From positions 186,001 through 250,000 of the forward strand of contig VWRR01000003.1 of assembly GCA_013995675.1 (NCBI GenBank): 64,000 nucleotides of DNA. The letters run 5' to 3'. The translations under genes and the position numbers were made by a program. The DNA comes from Cyanidiococcus yangmingshanensis. Its lineage: Eukaryota; Rhodophyta; Bangiophyceae; Cyanidiales; Cyanidiaceae. Positions 54,132 to 62,625 of the stretch are shown here, piece by piece (the stretch's first letter is position 1; each line of letters starts with the position of its first letter). The notes under the pieces were generated by a model. That model saw nothing but the letters and a program-made list of their open reading frames with translations, made no database searches and had not been told where the DNA came from.

Positions 54132-55133
54132 GGCTTGGGGCACAGACAAGCGACCCGAGTATGGCCAGGGCGAGATCCCGACCAATCGATACACGCTGCT
54201 GAGACGCTGCGTTTCCCGGTCAAAATGGCTACCGTTCGACCGGAACGACGCTCGGGTAGACGAGGTCGACACTTGAGTGGGTTGAAACCACCTCCGCCTT
54301 GCGAGCAAGAGCAGAAGCGTCTGGTGGAGGACGAGGTGTTCGCTGGCGGTGTTGTTGGTGGTTATGCAAACCGCAACGAGCGTTCGCGAGAGAAGAGGTC
54401 TTGCGCGACTCGTTACAGCAGCCGGAACGAGTCTGTTTGAAGAGACGGTTTCGTTCCTCCAGACGAGAGGGTCAAAAGGTCGCGACTGGCCCTGTGTGGA
54501 ATACTTCTTGAACGCTCATCGCCACACGGCTTGGTTTGTCGGTTCTTCGAGTTGAATGCTGAATCAATATCGCGAGCGCTAGTCCTGACGTTTATACGTG
54601 CGGCTGCATAAACTCGCGGCAACGCGACCCTGGCACGCAAGTTGGAAGCCAGCGATGGACCCAGAGGGCCTCGATGGAGGCGTTCGGTGCCGCATTCGTC
54701 GAGTTAGAGCGCATCTCCAGAAGAGCACGAGACGCTCAAAGTCGTCGAGCAGAGAAAACCAGCCTTCGACGCGACGATCAATGGACGGAATCCGCGCAGT
54801 GTGGACCTGCAACGCTCCTCACTGGCCGCATACTCATAGGAGTCGCATGGCACCTGGGTGCCCATATCGAGAACTTGATTCAGTGCGCGTCCGAGAAGCC
54901 GCCTTCACCAGGACACACTTCGTCTACGAGTACGCTGGTGAACATACATATTTCACTTCTGAAACTGGTGGACTTGTTGAATGCGCACGTACCCTTCGGC
55001 GTAGTTATTGCCTCGAGCGAAGCGCGACACATTCGCCTGCACTTGTTCGCAACGCGGCGACGAGGAGTTATTTCGTCGGCTGAACCGCCACGGCTCTACC
55101 TATTTCTCCCAAACTTATCGAGTCTCCAGCGAG
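54132..55133. other. Intergenic, no firm gene
   Basis: Between the glycerol kinase start and the CorC-type stop, plus-strand frames of 160 and 270 codons overlap; the latter runs antisense into the CorC-type gene. Neither shows a family motif. Confidence 0.35.
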
Positions 55134-57212
55134 TCAGTTCGACGAGATATGGTCGCCGGGGATCATCATCTGGGCTTCACGCCCATTGCTCGACGTGCGG
55201 GCATCAGGCATCTGTGGCGAATGCGATCTCATGGTCGGTTCAGCTCCGATCGGACCTACTTCCATGGTCATTGCTTGACCATTCCGTGTCGTGTGGGCGT
55301 CAGGGTTTTCTTGCTTGGTTGACGATGGCTTATCCTGATCGGAAGTCGATTCTGGTATTGAAACGACCGGTTGGCTTGCTCTATTCGCGCCCTCTTCATT
55401 CACAGATGACGAGAAGCGTCGCGCCCGAACCCGCAGAATGCGGCGATCGTCGGCGTTATCCACAAAGAACTGGAACTCATCGATGACGACTTGATCGCCA
55501 CGATCGGGGATGCCACCCATGCGATCACAGAGGAAGCCTCCAATGGTGCCATACTCATGGAGATCCTCTTCGGCGACATGCATTCCAATCGTTTCTGCAA
55601 CCCGTTCAAATCTAGCCTGGCCATCCATTACCCAGGTGTTTTCGTCGATCCGCACAACTTCTTGTTCCTGTTCTTCAAAGTCACTGTCATCTTCATCATA
55701 TATCTCTCCGACGATTTCCTCCATGATATCCTCAAGGGTTACTAGGCCGGCGGTGCCACCGTATTCATCAACAACAATGGCCATGTGGATTCGTTTTCGC
55801 CTCATTTCTTCAAGGACGCGCCAAACGGGTAGACTCTCGGGTACGAAAATGGCCGGTTCAGCCAGGGTGGCCACAAGAATATTCCGAAGACGCTCATCAT
55901 CATTGCCGAGAAATTCTAAGAGCCGCTTCACGTACAAAATGCCGATGATGTCGTCCACATTCTCACCGTATACGGGGTAACGAGAATAATGCGTTGCCTT
56001 CTCCAAAGCAAGGAACTGTTCAAGCGTATTCTCTCCGCCGACGCACGTCATTTCCACACGGGGTTTCATGATCTCGCGAACCTCGGTCTCCTCGAGATCT
56101 AATACGGACTCGATCATGTCCTGCTCGTGCATGTTAATGCCGCCTGAGCGACGAGCACCCGCTGTGATGAGACGCAATTCATTTTCCGAGACCAGCGGCT
56201 CCGATGAATGCTCGAGGCCAGATGCGGTCAGTGTCAAGTTCACGAGGAACGAAAATGCCTTGCCAACGGGGTACAGAAGCAGGGAGAGAAAATGCAATGG
56301 GCGTAACATAAATCGGGCGACCTTTTCGCTGTTATGAACGGCCAAAGTCTTGGGCAGGATTTCGCCGAAGAACAAGAAAACTACCGTCATGATGCCAGTG
56401 GCGTAGCCCACACCAACTGGTCCAAAAATGCGGGTAGCAACATCCGTTGCGAGCGCTGTCGAATAGACGCCGCAGAGGGTGCTCGCCACGAGAATCGTCG
56501 TCAGGTAACGGGTAATATCCCGATTCAAAAGACCAAAAGGCGAGGTGTTGCCCTCTGACTCGGCCAGATCACGAACTTTCCACGGATAGAGCGCCGTGAT
56601 AGCGGTTTCAGCGGCAGCCAGAGCTGAGGACGAGGCAAAGAGAAAAAACCAAGCCAGCGCCTTTTTTCGTAGCTCAACCAGGGATAGCTGTGCCGTCAAG
56701 AAAACTGAACCTGTCGGCACCTCCGTCACAAAACTGGTGGAGGCAAGGAGTGGCAACTTGGCCATTGTCGAAACAGCCCATACTGGCGTCAGTAGCAAGC
56801 TCAGCTCACGAAGTACCACCAGCGCCGCAACGCCTGCTAACGCGGCCACGGCCCGCTGCCACACCCACAGCAAGGAAGCGTGACGCGGTGTACTGGTTCG
56901 TCGCGAGTTCAGCCCCTGCAGAGTCTCCTTGTCGCTGCGGAACGGTGGCGTTCGCGTCCATGTTCCGTGCTCCACGGGAACAGCTCGGCGTTGAGGCAAG
57001 ACCGAAGCCCGCACGCAGCCCTTACACCGTTCGACGCCTTTTCGTTTCGCGCCTCGGTCAAGACTGCTTGCGTGCTTGCGATAGGCAAACACAGTCAGCG
57101 GCCAAAACGCGGTCCGTGAAGAAACCCCAAACGCCACAGGACGCCCGGTTCCGTTGCGACACCGCCAGAGCCCTTCCCTGGAGAGGGCGTGCACAAACGA
57201 GTCACCGCCCAT
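55134..57212 (-). CDS. DUF21-CBS-CorC/HlyC membrane protein, plastid-type Mg2+ transporter
   Basis: From the ATG at 57212 (MGGDSFVHAL) there is an Arg/Ser-rich leader of about 130 residues that may be a transit peptide. The DUF21 (CNNM) membrane domain follows: LAWFFLFASSSALAAAETAI, TILVASTLCGVYSTALATDV, TGIMTVVFLFFGEILPKTLA and a fourth helix near FLSLLLYPVGKAF. Two CBS motifs come next (VREIMKPRVEMTCV...THYSRYPVYGENVDDIIGIL; FVPESLPVWRVLEEMRRKRI...VVDEYGGTAGLVTLEDIMEE). The CorC_HlyC domain is VMDGQARFERVAETIGM...TIGGFLCDRMGGIPDRGDQV. The family exports or transports Mg2+; plant plastid members (MGR8/9 group) are the closest in layout. The last 90 residues are disordered. All motifs are intact in one frame. 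Confidence 0.9.
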   Translation of the reverse strand: MGGDSFVHALSREGLWRCRNGTGRPVAFGVSSRTAFWPLTVFAYRKHASSLDRGAKRKGVERCKGCVRASVLPQRRAVPVEHGTWTRTPPFRSDKETLQGLNSRRTSTPRHASLLWVWQRAVAALAGVAALVVLRELSLLLTPVWAVSTMAKLPLLASTSFVTEVPTGSVFLTAQLSLVELRKKALAWFFLFASSSALAAAETAITALYPWKVRDLAESEGNTSPFGLLNRDITRYLTTILVASTLCGVYSTALATDVATRIFGPVGVGYATGIMTVVFLFFGEILPKTLAVHNSEKVARFMLRPLHFLSLLLYPVGKAFSFLVNLTLTASGLEHSSEPLVSENELRLITAGARRSGGINMHEQDMIESVLDLEETEVREIMKPRVEMTCVGGENTLEQFLALEKATHYSRYPVYGENVDDIIGILYVKRLLEFLGNDDERLRNILVATLAEPAIFVPESLPVWRVLEEMRRKRIHMAIVVDEYGGTAGLVTLEDIMEEIVGEIYDEDDSDFEEQEQEVVRIDENTWVMDGQARFERVAETIGMHVAEEDLHEYGTIGGFLCDRMGGIPDRGDQVVIDEFQFFVDNADDRRILRVRARRFSSSVNEEGANRASQPVVSIPESTSDQDKPSSTKQENPDAHTTRNGQAMTMEVGPIGAEPTMRSHSPQMPDARTSSNGREAQMMIPGDHISSN

Positions 57213-57810
57213 GTGGGGGTCTTGTCGCTGGTGGCCAGTGCAGACGCCAGCGCTCACGAGAGCACGCACGGAACGACAATGGGACACGCCACGCCCAGCG
57301 TGCACGCAGCACCGGTGTGCGCGGGGGCGAGTACCACACCCCTGGATCCGCTGCGCCGGCACGCTTTGCTGGTCGACGTGACGGCGACGACGCCCGCATC
57401 ATCCGGACTGCTCCGCGATGGGGCAGCACAGATATGATTCAATCCTGGAAATCATGAGTCATCGGTTGTTGGTCGACGGGCGGCGATCCCGTCGACGAGA
57501 CGTTCCTGATCGCGCCTGGACTGCGGGTGCGCATCGCGGCCACAGCGCTATGGATCCGGACGTGCTCGTTCCCGAGGCGCCGGATTCGGAACGACATCTG
57601 CGGGGGGCGAAACGGCGAGGGAATTTCCGTGGCGCTATGAATGTGCGTGTGTCGACTGGGTTCGTTCTTGAAGGAACTGCAGAGGCGCTATCGCTTGCGA
57701 TTTCGCGAGTAAACCAGGAGGCATTCACCTTGGCAATACGAGCGCGCCACGTTCGTAGAGGGCGCTCGAATCGAACAACGCGGTTGTTTGATCCAATCAG
57801 ACAAGCATTT
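57213..57810. other. Spacer between two minus-strand genes
   Basis: About 600 bp that should hold the CorC-type promoter. It overlaps the weak plus-strand candidate described at 57454. Confidence 0.4.
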
Positions 57811-57918
57811 TCAAGAATCTGCTTTAAACAGGTCTATTGCGTGGGATCGGCTGAGGTCCAGACGCTCGTTAAGTTGTTGGAATGCTGTCGTGAAACGAGC
57901 GAGTTCCTCCTCCGGTAA
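57454..57918 (+). CDS. Weak candidate for mitochondrial ribosomal protein bS21m
   Basis: A plus-strand frame with ATGs at 57418 and 57454. It contains MNVRVSTGFVLEGTAEALSL followed by AISRVNQE and an Arg-rich RARHVRRGRSNRTTR. The order V-x-V ... E-x-A/G-x-x-A-L-x-x-x-x-x-R-V ... basic tail is loosely that of bS21. The 3' end overlaps the convergent COG8 gene by about 100 bp, and the N-terminal leader has no clear presequence. It could be a chance frame in GC-rich DNA. Confidence 0.25.
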   Translation: MSHRLLVDGRRSRRRDVPDRAWTAGAHRGHSAMDPDVLVPEAPDSERHLRGAKRRGNFRGAMNVRVSTGFVLEGTAEALSLAISRVNQEAFTLAIRARHVRRGRSNRTTRLFDPIRQAFSRICFKQVYCVGSAEVQTLVKLLECCRETSEFLLR

Positions 57919-59577
57919 GTCGATGGCCTGGCGAAAATCATTCGCCACGCGTGGGAGCAACCTCGTTTTCAAAAGTTGAGTCAGCACGACGAACCCATGT
58001 TGCTTGTTCGGGTTCGAATCGTTGAACGTGAGTTCAGTTACGAGCGCGACTGCGTCACTGAGCGTCCGCAGAAGAACGCTGGCACACGCAGCGCGGGTGC
58101 CTGTTGGGATTAACTTGGTCAGATGGTGGATAGCGCTCTCCAGTTCATCACCGAGCTGCGTGACCGGCACGAAAAGGGGCCCATGCTCGAGCAGGTCCGT
58201 TGCGGTGGACGCGAACGACGTGGTCTCTATCTCGGTTTCCGTCGGCGACAAGTCTGAGGGCGAACCCAAGTCCACTGGTGTTGCGGGTGGTTTTGAAGCA
58301 AGCACCTCCCAGTTGAGCGATTGTAGCGATTCTGCATATCGCCATAGGGCCAGATGTAGATTTCGCTGCCATATTCGCAACATGGCTCGCTCGTACGGTG
58401 GAATCAAAAGCGGGCGAAAATCAAGCTCCAGTCGACCAAGTGCCTTGGCGAACCCCATGGTATGTGTGTACAGCGTTTGAAGAGTCGACGTGTCGGTTAT
58501 ACGCTGCGTTGCGTGGTCAACGATTCTTAGATACGCATTGAGCCATCGTAGGTTCCACGTATGCCACGGCTCATCGAAAGACTCTGCATTACAATCGGCG
58601 GGTGACGACGGTATCGAGATCGTTGTATCTTCGGGAAAAACGGTTCTGTACTCGGTAGCAATCCTCAGAATGCCACTACGGAGCGCATCCGTGAGTCGCG
58701 TGAGCTTCAGCGCGACTTCAGTCTCGGGGCAATCAAGTGCCGCAGATGTGTCAATGATGCATCTCCGTTTGACATCACTGAGCAATCTGAATAGGCCACG
58801 CCCACGGCAAGATAGAAAACATCGACGCAGCGTTGCGTCCTCGAATAAATCCATTGCCTGCAAATAACCGCCTATTTCGATGCATTGTGTGAGCGATGCA
58901 GCCTCCTCCAGATCCTCTAAAATTCGATGCAAAAGCACCGACTGTAAAGATGCGAATCGCGTCCGTAGATTCCCCGCCATCTCCAATGACACTGTTGGCA
59001 CGTTCCGCAACTCCTCAAGAAGCACGGTCTGCAACCGAATAGCTTCCTCGTAATTGCGGGCGCGAATCGCCATTTCGAACTGATCCTCTGACGAGATGAG
59101 CGCTCGATAAACTGAAACATCTCCAGTCAGCTGGAGTCGGTCCTGCCAGACCTTCAACTCGTGCTCGAGGGATGGAAGCTGACGCGCCCGTGCCAGCGCG
59201 TCCTCGTGAAGGCGTGCACGCAGCTGGCACAATGCTTGCTGTTGTCTTTCCAACGTCTCCTGAAGACTTGCGAGGGTCTCTCGCTGCTCCAACAGCCGTC
59301 CAAAGTTCACCAGCACAGAGTCCTCTACCTTTGACTGCCAAAAATCGTGCTCTTCATCAAGATGTTTCAACTCCTCCCGGAGTTGCTCCAGATTGTATCC
59401 TTTACAGGAGTCCTCCAAGAAGCGTCCCTGCTCATCGTCGTCAACCGTGCTGGTGTCCTCGATTGAGCTCGGTCCCTCGGGTGACTCCTTGCCGGGAAGC
59501 TGTGCCAGATGGACAGAACGCCGTGATGAGTCCAGTAGTGAGAAGATATCGGCATCCTCGCTAAAAAATAGCGACAT
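57811..59577 (-). CDS. Conserved oligomeric Golgi complex subunit 8 (COG8/Dor1) candidate
   Basis: 588 residues, starting MSLFFSEDADIFSLLD. A long coiled coil (residues about 60-150: EQLREELKHLDEEHDFWQSK, LASLQETLERQQQALCQL) is followed by RARNYEEAIRLQTVLLEEL, LHRILEDLEEAASLTQCIEI and GGYLQAMDLFEDATLRRCFL with SCRGRGL. The G-Y-L-R/Q-x-M-x-x-F-x-x-x-x-L-R-x-x-F-L-x-x-R pattern is that of Dor1/COG8. The remaining part is an all-helical CATCHR-type rod. COG tethers retrograde intra-Golgi vesicles. Other CATCHR tethers (exocyst, Dsl1) are less similar. An acidic, Asp/Glu/Ser-rich segment separates the N-terminus from the coil. The frame is intact. Confidence 0.65.
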   Translation of the reverse strand: MSLFFSEDADIFSLLDSSRRSVHLAQLPGKESPEGPSSIEDTSTVDDDEQGRFLEDSCKGYNLEQLREELKHLDEEHDFWQSKVEDSVLVNFGRLLEQRETLASLQETLERQQQALCQLRARLHEDALARARQLPSLEHELKVWQDRLQLTGDVSVYRALISSEDQFEMAIRARNYEEAIRLQTVLLEELRNVPTVSLEMAGNLRTRFASLQSVLLHRILEDLEEAASLTQCIEIGGYLQAMDLFEDATLRRCFLSCRGRGLFRLLSDVKRRCIIDTSAALDCPETEVALKLTRLTDALRSGILRIATEYRTVFPEDTTISIPSSPADCNAESFDEPWHTWNLRWLNAYLRIVDHATQRITDTSTLQTLYTHTMGFAKALGRLELDFRPLLIPPYERAMLRIWQRNLHLALWRYAESLQSLNWEVLASKPPATPVDLGSPSDLSPTETEIETTSFASTATDLLEHGPLFVPVTQLGDELESAIHHLTKLIPTGTRAACASVLLRTLSDAVALVTELTFNDSNPNKQHGFVVLTQLLKTRLLPRVANDFRQAIDLPEEELARFTTAFQQLNERLDLSRSHAIDLFKADS

Positions 59578-59964
59578 AATTCATCATCTGGTCTCTTAAA
59601 AAGTTCCGCAGGACAATAACACCATGTTAACGCAGGAGCTAGGCGCTGAACGGGTAGCGCCGCTCATGCAGACGCGTGCTTTCGAGTGCGGGCCCTTTCC
59701 AGACCGCCGTCTCGAATGCCGCGCGCGATCGCCCACGGAAGACGTTCGCATGCCGCAGGTTTCGTGCGGTCACGTGACGCGTCGCCGCGATGTCGTCGTC
59801 CAATGGATCGACCCGCGGCCCGCATAACACTTTCGTCTCCGGCGCAGCATTGAAGACCAACTTCCGTCTGAAACTGGGTACCGTGACGTGTCTTGCTCGC
59901 ACGACAACGTTATACGGCCACCGTCAAGGCGCACGCTCTCGCTTCAGAAACAGCGGCTATTATC
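59578..59964. other. Divergent intergenic region
   Basis: A 387-bp spacer between the COG8 and eL38 start codons; no element is recognised. Confidence 0.5.
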
Positions 59965-60210
59965 ATGCCGAAGGAGATCAAGGATCTGAAAACATTTTTG
60001 AATCTGTGCAAACGACCGGACGCGACGCGGGTGACCGTGAAGCGGAACCGAGACAATACCAAGTTCAAGATCAGGTGTAGTCGCTTTCTCTATACGCTTG
60101 TGCTCCGCGACACCCGCAAAGCTTCCAAGCTGGAACAGTCCCTGCCACCGAAACTTGAAGTTCGCACGGTTGAAAGGGGCTCGAGAACCAAGGCGATGAA
60201 GAAAAGCTAA
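59965..60210 (+). CDS. RPL38: Cytosolic ribosomal protein eL38
   Basis: 81 residues. It begins [20 protein letters not shown] and continues [40 protein letters not shown] and [10 protein letters not shown], matching eL38 along its whole length (family about 70 residues). The last ten residues ([11 protein letters not shown]) are an extra basic tail. It belongs to the 60S subunit. The ATG at 59965 corresponds to the family start; the frame is open further upstream, but that part is not conserved. No intron is visible. Confidence 0.96.
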   Translation: MPKEIKDLKTFLNLCKRPDATRVTVKRNRDNTKFKIRCSRFLYTLVLRDTRKASKLEQSLPPKLEVRTVERGSRTKAMKKS

Positions 60211-60265
60211 GGCCGCAGGTCGTAGTCTAGGGACACTGTTTACAAGTTGGGTTGAACCGGCAACC

Positions 60266-61169
60266 TCATGCGGCTTGCAGCACCTCACAAGTTAGTTGCT
60301 CGTTTGTAAACACACATATTTCGGAGGCAATATGCATGGCTCTTCGAGCAATCTGTTCTGCGGTCCAGCTATCGAGCTCCAGCAATGCTCGGGCAGCCGC
60401 CAAGGCATACATACCCCCACTGCCGATTGCCATCACACCGTCGCTAGGCTCCAGGACATCGCCGGTGCCAGTGAGCGTGAGCGTAATGGACCGGTCTGCA
60501 ACCAAGAGCAGAGCATCTAAGCGACGTAATGCCTTGTCCTGTCGCCAGTCCTTGGCGAGTTCAACCGACGCTCGCAACAGCTGGTCCGGATAAGCTTCCA
60601 GTTTTTGCTCGAGTCGTTCAAAGAGAGTTAGTGCATCCGCTGTGGCGCCTGAGAATCCTGCAATGACCGAGTTGCCCAGTCGCCGCACTTTCTTTGCATT
60701 CGCTTTGAGGATCGTCTCGCCCATCGAGACCTGACCGTCCCCGACGAGACAGACTTGATCATTTTTCCTCACTGCGAGGATCGTTGTGTGATGCCAGGTG
60801 TGCCCTTGATCAGAATGATGAAGCAGTGCTCAATGATCTCCTTCTGGACGAGAGAGCCCTGTTCAAGAAAGGATCACGACATAGAGGATGTCGGTCGCGT
60901 GCCGTCGCGGAGACCCCCCTTGCCTGAAGATCACTTCGCAACGCAAGTCGTTTCGTCTGCGAAACTATTCCTCGCACCGACGATCGATCCAACGTACTCG
61001 TTTCAATGCCTCTCAGCTCCGTATGAATCACTCTGACTGTTCTGTTCCAAATTGCGAGCGCAGCCCCAGTGTGATGGCACGAGCTCATGCTCCCGAACCT
61101 GGCAGTTTCAGCTCTTACCGTGGCCGAGAAGAGCCTCGTGGGCACAATTTTTCCAAGAAAACTATTCAT
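60266..61169 (-). CDS. hslV: HslV (ClpQ) proteasome-like peptidase, probably mitochondrial
   Basis: The peptidase frame reads [20 protein letters not shown], where the Thr after HH is the N-terminal nucleophile of the mature enzyme. [80 protein letters not shown] and [14 protein letters not shown] follow, a full-length HslV. HslV forms a double hexamer driven by the AAA+ HslU. It is mainly bacterial, with eukaryotic copies in mitochondria of some protists and algae. The peptidase frame has a stop shortly before this segment and no ATG. An ATG at 61169 opens [20 protein letters not shown], a convincing mitochondrial presequence, in a frame that joins by one skipped base near 60815. The long leader between the two (about 120 residues) is unusual and may hide an intron. 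Confidence 0.92.
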
Positions 61170-62625
61170 CAAACTCTTTGAGGCAATTGTTGGACGTCGA
61201 CCACTCGACCGCGAAGAAGAAGACGCAAGTCCCTGGTCGAGCAGACGCCGACACCCCCAAACTCCTATTGCCTTGGCGGACGTGATCGGCTCAGCACCTC
61301 TACAAGGATACTGAGGGTTTCGTGAACGTCCTCAAGGATTATGACGCCCTTTCGATCTTGAGTAGAAACCGAAGAGACAAGGAAAACTGGACGAACGAGT
61401 GGGGCATGAGTGCTACATTCGCTTAGAGAGTGATGAATCGCTCAAGCTCAAAAGCTAGAGTCTTTAGTTTCGTCAATCTGCGAGACTCGTTTCTAACGAT
61501 TTTTCAACGGTGAGCCTCGTTGCGTCGCCATCGGTGGTGAATGCATCAAGCGTCAAACCGCTCGGCGCTTGCCTTTATCACTGCTTTTTCGTCATGATGA
61601 TTGCGCTGGACCCAAACTGGAATGGAAGAGACAAATGCTTGCGGAAGGGGGTTTCAACACACGGTGAACACTGTGGGATCGATCTCGATCAGCGCAGCGT
61701 ATGACAAACAACGCGCTTTCTTAGCGCGCATCCTCCCTATTGAGTTCGAAACAGTAGCAATTCGGGACTGAAGGACGCATGATTCGGTGAGGGCTCGGAA
61801 TTCATGGGCACTGGGCCGATTCGACAGCTCCGCCAAATCTCCGACGCAACCATTATGTCCATGCGAGGACTAGACAGTAAAGAGAAAGATAGTACCTGCG
61901 CTCGTGCCAAAAGCTTCGTCTTGTGACTGAGCACGTCGGTGGACACCAAAGTCCACGTTCCGAAACGCTAGAGCCATTTTGGCCGAACTAGCCGGTTGCA
62001 TGTGGCGCATCACCGAGAGCCGCAGCCGTCAAGCAGATGTCGCGAAACGCTGCATGGCGTCATCTTCTGTGGGCCACAAGAAAACGTCTCCTCCTGGACA
62101 GGGCGCTTGTCCATGTGACTGAACTGATGACTTGCAGCCACCGGCAATGTTCTTCAAGAGCCAGAGAATCATTCAAAACGCCCTGTTTCCCCACATACCA
62201 GAACGTGCCAGATAACGAGTTTCGGAAAGCGTATCCGCAATGAACGCGCCTGTTCGGGGGCGATTTCTGGCGCCTTGGTCACCCAGAAGTCTAAGCTAGG
62301 TCTCTCAAGTTCCAGCGAAACCAAGCTTTGTGCTTTGAGTAGCATTCTTGTGACGAAGACGCTACATCATGAACGACGGTTTGAAATCAGGAAGAACACC
62401 TTGCCGCCGACCGGTCGCGAACATCTCATGTTCGTATCACTATCATCTCGCCTGGGACGGTGCACAGCATTTGGCCCATTTGACGCATACTTTTGTTTTT
62501 ATCTACAGTATTTTGAATGTAATCGGTCCGTCAAAGCGTTGAGTAAATATCTTGAGCAAAAATTTTATGCGATACGATCAGCACACAACCAGTCGAGCCT
62601 ATGAAAAAGGGACCTGCCCCAGCCT
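61170..62625. other. Intergenic, about 1.45 kb
   Basis: AT-richer than the genes, especially 62480-62580. No coding or RNA feature is recognised. Confidence 0.45.

Noticed and set aside
54598-55486. Plus-strand frames of 160 and 270 codons as genes
   Set aside because: The longer runs antisense through the intact CorC-type 3' end and neither shows a domain; GC-rich chance frames are more likely.
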